Below are positions 8,996-17,246 of a DNA stretch of 43,854 nt, one piece after another; the stretch's first letter is position 1; each line of letters starts with the position of its first letter. The notes below the pieces were generated by a model, which did no database searches, was not told the DNA's origin, and worked only from the letters and a program-made list of their open reading frames with translations. The translations under genes and the position numbers were made by a program. The stretch spans positions 1 through 43,854 of the forward strand of contig PBDN01000018.1 in the NCBI GenBank assembly GCA_002718135.1. The letters are read 5' to 3'. Source of the DNA: Pelagibacteraceae bacterium (lineage in GTDB: Bacteria; Pseudomonadota; Alphaproteobacteria; HIMB59; GCA-002718135).

Positions 8996-10695
8996 TAATC
9001 CTTTTTTTTCAGAACTGAACCTAAAATATCTCCTAAAGATGCCCCTGAGTCACTAGATCCATATTTAGTAAGTGCTTCTTTTTCATCAATAATTTCAATT
9101 TCTTTAATAGAAAGGCTTAAATTTCTCGATTTTGAATCAACAGATAAAATAATTGAGTCTACAGATTCACCAATTGCAAATCTATCAGTTTTTTGTTCAT
9201 TTTTATCTTTTGATAAGTTGGTTTTTTTTATAAATCCAAAAATATTTTCTGATAGATTTATTTTAATACCCTTATCGTCAATTTCTACAATTTTACCTGT
9301 TACTTTGGATTTTATAGGATTTTTTTCAATAAAGTCTTGAATTGGATCATTAGACAATTGCTTGATCCCAAGGCTAATTCTTTCTTTATCAACGTTTATA
9401 TCTAATATTTTAACTTCTGTTTTATCTCCTTTTTTATATTCAGATAACAATTTTGTGCATTCTTTTTCCTCCCAATGCAGATCAGAGACATGCACCATAC
9501 CATCAATTTCATCTTGAACTTTTACAAAAATTCCAAAATCAACTATATTTACTATTTCAGTTTTAAAAGTATCATTAACTTTATAATTTTCAGAAAGTTT
9601 TAACCAGGGATTATCTTTAGTTTGTTTTAAACTACAAATTATTCTTCTTTTTTCATTATCTATTTCAATAACTTTAACATCTATTTCTTGGTTGTTATTA
9701 ACTATTTTTGATGGATGAGGTGGTTTTTTTAACCATGTCAACTCATTTAGCAATATTAATGCATCATATTTGTTTTTAATAATCAAGCTAACAGAATTAT
9801 CATTAATGGCATGAACTTTTGCTGTAATTGATTGATCGATTTTAATATCTTGATCAAGATTATCCCAAGGATTTTCAATAAGTTGTTTTATCCCAAGACT
9901 AAGCCTTGATAGTTCTTCATCAAATTTTAAAACTTTAATCTCTATAGTTTCACCCAATGTTAATTTTTCTGAGGGGTGATTAATTTTTGTCCATGAAATG
10001 TCTGTAACATGAACAAGACCATCTAGACCTCCTAGATCTATAAATGCTCCGTAATCAGTTAAGTTTTTAACCTTACCTTTAATAATTGATCCTTCTTTAA
10101 TTGAACTTAACAATTCTTTTCTTTGTTCTTTTAATTCTACATCTGAAATAGCTTTACGTGATACCACAATATTACCTCTAAACTTATCCATTTTTAGAAT
10201 CATAAGATCTAAAGGTTTATTTAATAATTCTTTTGTATCTTTTGTAATTTGTCTGGTATCAATTTGGCTACCTGGTAAAAAAGCAGTTACTCCATTTAAA
10301 TCAACACTCATCCCACCCTTAACTCTATTATATGGAATTCCATTTACAACTTTATTTTCATTGAAACATTCCTGCAAATAATTCCATGCTTTTTGTTTTA
10401 CCGCCTTTTCTCTTGAAAGTTTCGTTTCTCCATTAGCACTATCTATATCTTCAACAAAAACTTCTAATTCATCTCCTATATTGATTTCTAACTCTTGACT
10501 AGTTCTTGAAAATTCAGTTATTGGAATTCTTCCTTCACTTTTTAAACCAACATCAATTGTTACAATATCTTTTTCAACTGAAATTATTTTACCGGTTACA
10601 ATAGTTTTTTCTTTAATATTCTTATTTTTTAACGAATCGGATATCAGTGCCTCGTATTCTTCATTCGATATTGTTTGGCTAACTTGTTTTTGCAT
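8995..10695 (-). CDS. rpsA: 30S ribosomal protein S1
   Basis: mRNA-binding ribosomal protein made of S1/OB-fold repeats. The 566-residue length allows six S1 domains, as in E. coli. The strongest repeats contain GAFIDLGGLDGLVHVTDISW near residue 215 and a second such segment near residue 390 (GIFVKVQDEIDGMVHVSDLH). The order cmk-rpsA-ihfB is one of the best conserved in proteobacteria. In this AT-rich genome most genes lack a clear Shine-Dalgarno, so S1 is likely to be important for initiation. That last point is inferred from known S1 function. Confidence 0.97.
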   Translation of the reverse strand: MQKQVSQTISNEEYEALISDSLKNKNIKEKTIVTGKIISVEKDIVTIDVGLKSEGRIPITEFSRTSQELEINIGDELEVFVEDIDSANGETKLSREKAVKQKAWNYLQECFNENKVVNGIPYNRVKGGMSVDLNGVTAFLPGSQIDTRQITKDTKELLNKPLDLMILKMDKFRGNIVVSRKAISDVELKEQRKELLSSIKEGSIIKGKVKNLTDYGAFIDLGGLDGLVHVTDISWTKINHPSEKLTLGETIEIKVLKFDEELSRLSLGIKQLIENPWDNLDQDIKIDQSITAKVHAINDNSVSLIIKNKYDALILLNELTWLKKPPHPSKIVNNNQEIDVKVIEIDNEKRRIICSLKQTKDNPWLKLSENYKVNDTFKTEIVNIVDFGIFVKVQDEIDGMVHVSDLHWEEKECTKLLSEYKKGDKTEVKILDINVDKERISLGIKQLSNDPIQDFIEKNPIKSKVTGKIVEIDDKGIKINLSENIFGFIKKTNLSKDKNEQKTDRFAIGESVDSIILSVDSKSRNLSLSIKEIEIIDEKEALTKYGSSDSGASLGDILGSVLKKKD

Positions 10696-10696
10696 A

Positions 10697-11332
10697 TTAT
10701 AGTTTGCCGATCACTTCTCTTATTTTTTTTATAGTTACTCTAAATGAATGTGAATTATCAATTATATAGGCACCTTTTGGAATGACTAAAGGTGATATTT
10801 TTCTTGTTTTATCTTTTTTGTCTCTCAATTTAATTTCCTTTAAAATTTTTGGGTATATAGACTTTTCACCAATATCAATCAACTGTTTATGTCTTCTTTC
10901 TGCTCTTATTTTTTCATTAACTTGAATATAAAGCTTAATTTTAGCTTTTTTAAAAACCACTGATCCAATGTCTCTTCCATCAATCACAAAACCTTTATTT
11001 TTTATGGAATTTTCAACTATTTTTCTTTGTTGAAAATTTACAAAATTTCTTACGCTATGCAATTTAGCAATTTTTGATGAAATTTTACTGATTTGCTCAG
11101 TTCTTAGAATTTTGCTTTGTCTCATTGATATGTAATTTATTTGATCTAAAAAAGTTGATATTTTAACTCTATTTTTGAGATTTATATTTTCTTTTAGTAA
11201 TAAGAATGCAACTCTTCTATATAAAACTCCAGAATCTAGATGCTTAAGCTTATATTTACTAGATATATATTTTGATATTTTACCTTTGCCAGATCCAGCA
11301 GGCCCATCAACAGTTATTATAAGTTTTTTCAA
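10697..11332 (-). CDS. cmk: Cytidylate kinase
   Basis: Phosphorylates CMP and dCMP. The P-loop DGPAGSGKGKIS is at the N-terminus, where Cmk typically has DGPAGSGKGT. The CMP-binding DGRDIGSVVF is near residue 120, and RAERRHKQL is in the LID region. The length of 211 residues is normal. The start is TTG at 11332-11330, overlapping the aroA stop (TTGA), so translation is probably coupled to aroA. It sits in the conserved aroA-cmk-rpsA order. Confidence 0.95.
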   Translation of the reverse strand: MKKLIITVDGPAGSGKGKISKYISSKYKLKHLDSGVLYRRVAFLLLKENINLKNRVKISTFLDQINYISMRQSKILRTEQISKISSKIAKLHSVRNFVNFQQRKIVENSIKNKGFVIDGRDIGSVVFKKAKIKLYIQVNEKIRAERRHKQLIDIGEKSIYPKILKEIKLRDKKDKTRKISPLVIPKGAYIIDNSHSFRVTIKKIREVIGKL

Positions 11333-12633
11333 TATAATTTTCCACCAGCTTTATTAAATTCATTTTTGAAAGATGGAAAACTAGTATTAATACAATCTGC
11401 TTCCTCAATTTGCACTTTTCCATATTTTGATCCAAACACAGCAAATGACATAGCTATTCTATGATCAAAGTTTGTTGTTATGCGAGGCATGACATTTTTT
11501 ACATTCTTACTTATTGGATCAATATATAGGTCATTATCTTTTACATTACATGTGCAACCACAGTTTAATAGATTGCTTCTAATTAGTTCTAATCGATCAC
11601 TTTCTTTTACCTTTAATTCATTTAACCCTCTAAAAATACTTGATGAATTAGCAAATGCAGCAGCAACTGATAATATCGGATATTCATCAATCATCAGCTT
11701 TGCCATATCAGAGTTCAATTCACATCCATTTAATTGTGAATATTGAACATTAAGATCAGCAATATCTTCATTATTAATCTTTCTTTTATTTATTAAATTT
11801 ATTTTAGCCCCCATTTTTTTTAACGCTGTTAATATTCCAGATCTAGTTGGATTAATATTAACATTATTTATATTAATATTTGAATTTTCATTGATTAATG
11901 CGGCAACAATAAAAAAAGCACTACTAGATAAGTCTGAAGGAACAGTTATATTTTTTGATTTAAGCTCCTTTTTACCATTTATTGATATAATTTGTTTTTT
12001 TTCACTAAGTTTTTTAATACTAATTTCAGCACCAAATTCTTCCAACATAATTTCAGTGTGATTTCTTGTTATATTATTTTCAATAATTTCAGATTTACCT
12101 GCTGTATTTATAGCCGCTAAAAGAACACCAGATTTAATTTGAGCAGAAGGTATATCTATCTTAACTCTAGCATTATTAAGGTTTCCACCATATATACTAA
12201 TTGGAAGTTTTCCTTTCAAAGTTTCTATTTTTGCATTCATGAGTTTTAAGGGATCGGCTATTCGACCCATAGGTCTTGATGTAAGAGATTTATCACCTGT
12301 AATTTTAGAATCGAAATTTTGAGATGATAATAAGCCTGTTAACAGCCTAGCACTTGTTCCTGAATTACCCAGATAAATTGGCTTTGTTGGTTTGTTTAAC
12401 GAGTTTAATCCTTTACCATAAATAATTAACTTATTATTTATTTCCTCCATTTTAACTCCCATTTCTAAAAAAGCTGTTTTAGTTTTTATTACATCATCAG
12501 AATTTAGAATGTTTGTTATCTCACATATTCCATTTGCAATTGAAGGAATTATTATTGATCTATGAGATATAGATTTATCTCCAGGAATTTTAACAATGCC
12601 ATTAATTCCAGCACTAGTTTTTGAACTAATCAT
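11329..12633 (-). CDS. aroA: 3-phosphoshikimate 1-carboxyvinyltransferase (EPSP synthase)
   Basis: Sixth step of the shikimate pathway, joining shikimate-3-phosphate and PEP. Recognised by GDKSISHRSII near residue 19, YLGNSGTSARLL near residue 87, and ELKVKESDRLELI near residue 340. The length of 434 residues is normal. Four bases separate it from the lptB stop upstream. It feeds the tryptophan genes lower in the same run. Confidence 0.97.
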   Translation of the reverse strand: MISSKTSAGINGIVKIPGDKSISHRSIIIPSIANGICEITNILNSDDVIKTKTAFLEMGVKMEEINNKLIIYGKGLNSLNKPTKPIYLGNSGTSARLLTGLLSSQNFDSKITGDKSLTSRPMGRIADPLKLMNAKIETLKGKLPISIYGGNLNNARVKIDIPSAQIKSGVLLAAINTAGKSEIIENNITRNHTEIMLEEFGAEISIKKLSEKKQIISINGKKELKSKNITVPSDLSSSAFFIVAALINENSNININNVNINPTRSGILTALKKMGAKINLINKRKINNEDIADLNVQYSQLNGCELNSDMAKLMIDEYPILSVAAAFANSSSIFRGLNELKVKESDRLELIRSNLLNCGCTCNVKDNDLYIDPISKNVKNVMPRITTNFDHRIAMSFAVFGSKYGKVQIEEADCINTSFPSFKNEFNKAGGKLY

Positions 12634-12637
12634 TTTA

Positions 12638-13381
12638 TCAAATTGTGAAATTGCTTCCTAAGTAAAATTTTTTAATTTTTTCATTAGATATTGCATCATT
12701 TGGAATACCTTCAAAATATATTGCACCTTCATTAACTATATACACACGATCTACTAATTTCAAAGTTTCTCTAACATTGTGGTCTGTAATTAAAATTCCT
12801 ATATTTCTTTTTTTTAACTTTTTAATAATAATTTTAATTTCTTCTATTGAAACTGGATCTATACCTGTCAATGGTTCATCTAAAAGCAAATATTTTGGAT
12901 TTGAAGCAAGAGTTCTGGCAATTTCAAGCCTTCTTCTTTCGCCTCCTGAAAGAACAACTGATTTAGATTTTCTTACATGATTGATGTCAAATTCATTAAG
13001 TAATCCTTGTAATATTATTTCATGCTTTTTTTTATCTTTTTCTACAATCTCAATTATTGATAATAAATTTTCTTCAACATTCATGCCCCTAAATATAGAA
13101 GGCTCTTGAGGAAGATAACTAATTCCTAGTTCACCTCTAGAATAAATGGGAAGATTTGAAATATCAGCTTTATCCAGTAAAATTGATCCATTATCAGGTT
13201 TTACCAATCCTACAATTATATAAAATGTTGTGGTTTTCCCAGCACCGTTTGGCCCAAGTAAACCTATAATTTCACCTCTATTAATATTTAAGGTAATATT
13301 TCTTACAACTTTTTTATTGCCATAAGTTTTAGAAACTTTGTTAACAATTAGTCCATCATCTAGAAGTTGAAATTTATTCAT
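12638..13381 (-). CDS. lptB: LPS export ABC transporter ATP-binding protein LptB
   Basis: Cytoplasmic ATPase of the LptB2FGC complex that extracts LPS from the inner membrane. It shows Walker A GPNGAGKTTTF, the ABC signature LSGGERRRLEIARTL, Walker B LLLDEPLTGID and the switch His in ITDHNVRETL. The early YLPQEPSIFRGM Q-loop segment is typical of LptB. The 247-residue length is standard. It overlaps lptA by eight bases, and lptC-lptA-lptB form a unit. The permease genes lptF and lptG are not in the window. Confidence 0.96.
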   Translation of the reverse strand: MNKFQLLDDGLIVNKVSKTYGNKKVVRNITLNINRGEIIGLLGPNGAGKTTTFYIIVGLVKPDNGSILLDKADISNLPIYSRGELGISYLPQEPSIFRGMNVEENLLSIIEIVEKDKKKHEIILQGLLNEFDINHVRKSKSVVLSGGERRRLEIARTLASNPKYLLLDEPLTGIDPVSIEEIKIIIKKLKKRNIGILITDHNVRETLKLVDRVYIVNEGAIYFEGIPNDAISNEKIKKFYLGSNFTI

Positions 13382-14141
13382 TTTCTTCAGTGATTAAGAC
13401 TTTAACCTTATTTGTTTCATTAGATTTGACTTTATATGATTTATTTTTTGTATCAAGTTTCCCATAGTCCCCAGTGATAACTTCAGCTCCTCTGATTATT
13501 TTTACATTTTCATATAGGTCTATAATCGAAGTACCCTTATTGTAAACAGCTCTTTTAGCAAACATATTTGTATCATCTGTTTTAATATTAGATATTTGTT
13601 TATCTTTTACATTAATATTTTCAACAATCCTTTTCCCCGCATCATTTGTAAATGTCCCATCTATGTTTTCACCTTGAATATCTATATCATCCGCAACCAT
13701 TCTTGAGTTTTTTCCAATTACAATGAAACTTCCTTCAATATTTTTTACAATTATTATTCCATCTGAATACATATCAACATCTTCTAAAATTAATTTTGAG
13801 TTTTTGCCTTCAACCTTGATTTGTTCTGTTGAAATTTGAATATCTATTTTTTTTCCTTTTGCATTAATTCCATATTCTTTTGAAATTAAACTTACATTCC
13901 CCTCTGCAAAAATTTCAGTTATATCATACAAATCTTTATCATAATTAATCTTAACTATATCTCCATATAATGTAAAACTATCAGACTGAATTTCTACATT
14001 TTTTTTTAATAAATAGTATTTTTGATTTTGAAAAACTTCAATTCCATCTTCAGTAGTGATCTCAGTCTCCCCATCATTTCTAGACTGTAGTTGTGAAGGC
14101 AATAAAATTAAAAAAATTGCAAGTCTAAGAATAATTTTCAT
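13374..14141 (-). CDS. lptA: LptA/OstA-family periplasmic LPS transport protein
   Basis: Periplasmic bridge protein of LPS transport. An N-terminal signal peptide is visible (hydrophobic residues 3-16, likely cleavage near SQLQS). The rest is rich in repeating beta-strand patterns such as YLLKKNVEIQSDSFTLYGD and GNVSLISKEYGINAKGKKI, typical of the OstA beta-jellyroll. At 255 residues it is longer than E. coli LptA (185), as is common in alphaproteobacteria. The C-terminal segment (AEVITGDYGKLDTKNKSYKV) also fits the LptA pattern. Identity rests on fold pattern plus position between lptC and lptB. Confidence 0.85.
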   Translation of the reverse strand: MKIILRLAIFLILLPSQLQSRNDGETEITTEDGIEVFQNQKYYLLKKNVEIQSDSFTLYGDIVKINYDKDLYDITEIFAEGNVSLISKEYGINAKGKKIDIQISTEQIKVEGKNSKLILEDVDMYSDGIIIVKNIEGSFIVIGKNSRMVADDIDIQGENIDGTFTNDAGKRIVENINVKDKQISNIKTDDTNMFAKRAVYNKGTSIIDLYENVKIIRGAEVITGDYGKLDTKNKSYKVKSNETNKVKVLITEENE

Positions 14142-14587
14142 TTAATTATAAGTTTAGTTTTACCATTAAAATTTATTTTCTCACCATTTTGTGTAATATC
14201 AAAACCTTTAGATGTTATAGCTGTTTTTTTTGCAAAAAATTCAGCCTTTTCTTCGCTGTGTGCTGTAAAATTTAATTTATCAAATAATACTTTATTAGAT
14301 TTTAGCTCAAACCTTTTAGATTTAAATTTAACATTTTGTTCTAGCATAATTTTATTTGTTGACAAAAAATTACCTTGATTAGCAGTAATTAAAATTTGTT
14401 GATCATTTCCATTGATACTAAATTTAGGCTTAATAATATCTGCTTTAATTTCTTCTAAATTCTTTTCAGTAAATTCGTATTTTTTATTAACCATAAATTT
14501 ATTTATAATATTAAGAAAAACAAAAATCAAAATAATCAAGAATGAAATTAAAATATATTTTTTATTTAATTTTAGTAAGAAATTCAA
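14138..14587 (-). CDS. lptC: LptC-family LPS export protein
   Basis: Bitopic inner-membrane protein that hands LPS from LptBFG to LptA. One N-terminal membrane segment (about residues 11-29) is followed by a periplasmic LptC-type beta domain. Sequence similarity is weak and the 149-residue length is short compared with E. coli LptC (191). The call therefore relies on membrane topology and on lying upstream of lptA and lptB with a four-base overlap. The start is TTG (14587-14585), one base from the kdsD stop; no ATG upstream keeps the frame. Confidence 0.75.
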   Translation of the reverse strand: MNFLLKLNKKYILISFLIILIFVFLNIINKFMVNKKYEFTEKNLEEIKADIIKPKFSINGNDQQILITANQGNFLSTNKIMLEQNVKFKSKRFELKSNKVLFDKLNFTAHSEEKAEFFAKKTAITSKGFDITQNGEKINFNGKTKLIIK

Positions 14588-14588
14588 T

Positions 14589-15545
14589 TTAGCTTGTTAA
14601 CCTCAAAAGATCGTGAATGTGTATAATGCCTATAGGTTTGTTTTTTTTACATATGAATAAGCTAGTTATTTTTTGATTATTCATTATGTTAAGAGCTTCA
14701 GAAACTAGCATATTTTCATGACCAATACTTGGATTTATTGTCATTAAATCTGAAGCTTTTTTATTTATTAGATTTGCATCCATGCTTCTTCTTAGATCTC
14801 CATCTGTTATTAGACCTACTAGGATACTTTTTTTATTTAACACACCAACACAACCAAAACTTTTTTTTGTCATAGTTAGCAGTGTTTTAGACATTTTTTC
14901 ATTTTCATCAGCAAGTGGCATCGATTTTCCAATATGCATAATTTCAGATATTTTTTTGAGATCTTTTCCTATGTTGCCACCAGGGTGCAAATTTTTAAAT
15001 TCATTACTTTTAAAACCTTTTAATTCTAAAAGAGCCATAGCTATGCAGTCTCCTATAACTAATGAAATTGTTGTTGAAGTAGTAGGTGCTAAATTTAACG
15101 GACACGCTTCTACTGGTTTTTTATATATAATACCAATTGTTGCATTTTTATTTAAACTTCCTTTTGGGTTACTAGAAATACTAATAAGTGGAATATTAAA
15201 CCTTTTAGAATAATTTATAATATTACTTAACTCAGAGGTTTCACCGGAATTAGATATTGCAATAATACAATCATTCTTTTTAATGCTTCCAAGATCACCA
15301 TGACTCGCTTCTGTAGCATGGATAAAAAAAGAAGGGGTTCCTGTAGATGTTAAGGTTGCGGCAATTTTTTTTCCTATATGTGCACTTTTGCCAACTCCTG
15401 TTACAATAATTCTTCCCTTAGTATTATTAATTAATGAAACTGCATCACAAAAATTTTTGTTAAAAATTTTAGATAAATTTTTTAAACCCTTTAATTCGGT
15501 TGTTAATGTTTTTTTTGCTCTATCTATAATTTGTTTTTTTTTCAT
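14589..15545 (-). CDS. kdsD: D-arabinose 5-phosphate isomerase (KdsD/KpsF family)
   Basis: Converts ribulose-5-phosphate to arabinose-5-phosphate, the precursor of Kdo in LPS. An N-terminal SIS domain carries VTGVGKSAHIGKKIAATL near residue 48, FIHATEASHGDLG and ISNSGETSEL. Two CBS repeats follow; the DGDLRRSMD segment near residue 250 is characteristic. The HPGGNIGKDL linker is a family signature. The 318-residue length is normal. It is placed directly upstream of lptC, the usual alphaproteobacterial arrangement. Confidence 0.95.
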   Translation of the reverse strand: MKKKQIIDRAKKTLTTELKGLKNLSKIFNKNFCDAVSLINNTKGRIIVTGVGKSAHIGKKIAATLTSTGTPSFFIHATEASHGDLGSIKKNDCIIAISNSGETSELSNIINYSKRFNIPLISISSNPKGSLNKNATIGIIYKKPVEACPLNLAPTTSTTISLVIGDCIAMALLELKGFKSNEFKNLHPGGNIGKDLKKISEIMHIGKSMPLADENEKMSKTLLTMTKKSFGCVGVLNKKSILVGLITDGDLRRSMDANLINKKASDLMTINPSIGHENMLVSEALNIMNNQKITSLFICKKNKPIGIIHIHDLLRLTS

Positions 15546-15546
15546 T

Positions 15547-16155
15547 TTAATGCTTAAATATATCTAAATCTGACCATCCATCTAGATCTAATTTTGTTCT
15601 ATGTTCAATAAATTGAAAACAAGCATCAGCTAATTTAACTCTGTTTTCTCTAATTAACATTTCATCTAATTTGCTTTTAATTTTATGGAGATACATTACA
15701 TCTGTTGCAGCATATTTTTGTTGAGATCTAGATAATTCACCTCCCCAATCCGAACTTTGTTCAATTTTTGAAATTGATATGTTAAGCAATTCTGAACACA
15801 AATCTTTATAACCATGTCTATCTGTGTAAGTTCTTACAAGTTTTGAAGCTATTTTAGTACAATATATGTTTTTAATATTTATCCCATAATTATATTTTAA
15901 AATGGCCACATCAAATCTTGCAAAATGAAAAATTTTTTTAGTTTTATTATTTTTTAAAATCTTGACTAAATTTTTTGGTTTTTTAATTTTTTCATTAATT
16001 TTTATTAAATGGGATGTACCATTACCACTTGAAATTTGAACCAAGCATAATTTATCTCTTAGAGGGTTTAATCCCATAGTTTCAGTATCAATAGCTACAA
16101 CTGATCCAAGATTTAGATTAGCTGGTAAATCATCTTTATATAGTTTTATTTTCAT
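15547..16155 (-). CDS. rnd: Ribonuclease D-type 3'-5' exonuclease, short form
   Basis: DEDD-family 3'-5' exoribonuclease acting in tRNA and stable-RNA processing. The first motif is AIDTETMGL (D23, E25); IFHFARFDVAIL carries the second catalytic Asp, and the C-terminal QQKYAATDVMYLHKI supplies the DEDDy Tyr and Asp. At 202 residues it is only the catalytic domain, without the HRDC domains of E. coli RNase D; this short form is common in alphaproteobacteria. It is the first gene of the 12.9-kb minus-strand run, and a divergent promoter region lies upstream. Confidence 0.9.
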   Translation of the reverse strand: MKIKLYKDDLPANLNLGSVVAIDTETMGLNPLRDKLCLVQISSGNGTSHLIKINEKIKKPKNLVKILKNNKTKKIFHFARFDVAILKYNYGINIKNIYCTKIASKLVRTYTDRHGYKDLCSELLNISISKIEQSSDWGGELSRSQQKYAATDVMYLHKIKSKLDEMLIRENRVKLADACFQFIEHRTKLDLDGWSDLDIFKH

Positions 16156-16224
16156 AAATATATTTGATTATATTGCTTTATTTCTAATAATTAAGTTATT
16201 ATATCACTAATTTATTTAAAGGTC
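16156..16224. promoter_or_regulatory. Divergent promoter region, rnd run (-) and epimerase (+)
   Basis: This 69-base spacer is the only sizeable upstream region for the 15-gene minus-strand run. On the minus strand a perfect TATAAT is present (plus-strand ATTATA at 16167-16172), 11 bases upstream of the rnd ATG, with no strong -35. On the plus strand TTGCTT (16173-16178) and TATTAT (16197-16202) are 18 bases apart, and an AAAGG ribosome-binding match lies just before the ATG at 16225. In such AT-rich DNA single hexamers can arise by chance, so exact boxes are tentative. Confidence 0.45.
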
Positions 16225-17124
16225 ATGAAATCAATAATAATTTTTGGAGGTGCTGGTTATGTTGGAAAACATTTAATACTTAGATTTTCAAAGTTGGGAT
16301 ATAAAATCATAGTACCATATCAAAAATCAGTCAATGAAAGTAAATTAAGGCTTCTTGGCACAATTGGTCAAATAATTCCATATTACTTTCAATCTCTGAA
16401 AGATAAAAAGTTGTTAAGTTTAATAAATAATTCTTCTATCTGTATTAATTTAAAAACCTCGTGGAGTGTTAAAAAACAATCTTATAAAGATGAAATTTTT
16501 AATTTTAATGTTGAACTTTTATCAATTTTAAAAAGCAGTAATACTGTCAAAAAATATATATACTTCTCAGGTTTAGGTGTTGATCAAAATCTAAAATCTC
16601 AAAGAAACATTGCCATATTAGATACTGAAAATTATATAAAAAATAATTGCAGCAATTCTGCTATTATAAGACCCAGTGTTATTTTAGGTGGTGGAGATCC
16701 TTTTTTATCGAGCTTATTAAAATTTTTTCAGATTTCCTTTTTTATTCCCCTTTTTGGCGGTGGTAGCAATAAATTTCAGCCAGTACATATAGAGGATGTA
16801 TGTAGTTTAGTAATTATTTCCGCAAAGGATAGGGACTCAAAAAATAAAATTTTTGAACTAGGTGGTCCAAATATATTTACTTATAAAGAATTCTACAATC
16901 TTATTGCTGATACTATATCAAAAAAAAGAATATTTTTGCCAATACCAATGAAAATAGCTAGATTTTTTGTTGGAATTATTGAAAAAACATTTTTTTCTCC
17001 AATTACTCTAGAACAATTATCACTTTTTGAGCACAATAATGTTGTCTCTGGATCACATTTGGATTTTGAACATTTCAAAATAGAGCCGCAAAATATATCT
17101 TCTACAATAAGAAATTCGTTATAA
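16225..17124 (+). CDS. NAD(P)-binding epimerase-fold protein, NDUFA9-like
   Basis: Atypical short-chain dehydrogenase. The N-terminal dinucleotide-binding motif GGAGYVGKHLILRF starts near residue 9. YIYFSGLGVDQN near residue 114 replaces the usual active-site YxxxK region, and IIRPSVILGGGDPF and QPVHIEDVC follow. This combination is typical of the complex I NDUFA9/39-kDa group, whose members assist complex I assembly or bind NADPH without obvious catalysis. At 299 residues the size fits. It stands alone, divergent from rnd, with 122 bases before gltD. The exact role in bacteria is unknown to me; a sugar-nucleotide epimerase is less likely. Confidence 0.75.
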   Translation: MKSIIIFGGAGYVGKHLILRFSKLGYKIIVPYQKSVNESKLRLLGTIGQIIPYYFQSLKDKKLLSLINNSSICINLKTSWSVKKQSYKDEIFNFNVELLSILKSSNTVKKYIYFSGLGVDQNLKSQRNIAILDTENYIKNNCSNSAIIRPSVILGGGDPFLSSLLKFFQISFFIPLFGGGSNKFQPVHIEDVCSLVIISAKDRDSKNKIFELGGPNIFTYKEFYNLIADTISKKRIFLPIPMKIARFFVGIIEKTFFSPITLEQLSLFEHNNVVSGSHLDFEHFKIEPQNISSTIRNSL

Positions 17125-17152
17125 TATATAGATTTTTTTAAAATTAGTACAT

Positions 17153-17179
17153 TTTTAGGACTAAAATATTATTTTTTTT
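17153..17179 (+). terminator. Weak hairpin plus T-run downstream of the NDUFA9-like gene
   Basis: TTTTAG (17153-17158) and CTAAAA (17161-17166) are perfect reverse complements and form a short A/T hairpin. A run of eight T residues lies at 17172-17179. Position between two plus-strand genes would suit an intrinsic terminator. The stem has almost no G/C and the T-run is five bases away, so efficiency is doubtful. Confidence 0.3.
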
Positions 17180-17200
17180 ATTTATTTTTTTAACCTTTTA

Positions 17201-17206
17201 TATAAT
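17201..17206 (+). promoter_or_regulatory. Candidate -10 box for gltD-gltB
   Basis: A perfect TATAAT lies 40 bases upstream of the preferred gltD ATG, in the only non-coding stretch before the glutamate synthase genes. No good -35 is found at 16-18 bases. The surrounding DNA is almost entirely A/T, so the match could be chance. No NtrC-like or sigma-54 site is evident. Confidence 0.35.
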
Positions 17207-17246
17207 TGATATTTTTTATAAAAATATAGTACCAGTATTGTACAAA

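Noticed and set aside
11480..11746. 88-codon open frame opposite aroA
   Set aside because: Antisense to strongly conserved EPSP synthase sequence; no independent support.
14782..15213. 143-codon open frame on the plus strand inside kdsD
   Set aside because: It is an antisense shadow of a clear KdsD protein, with no start context or family similarity.
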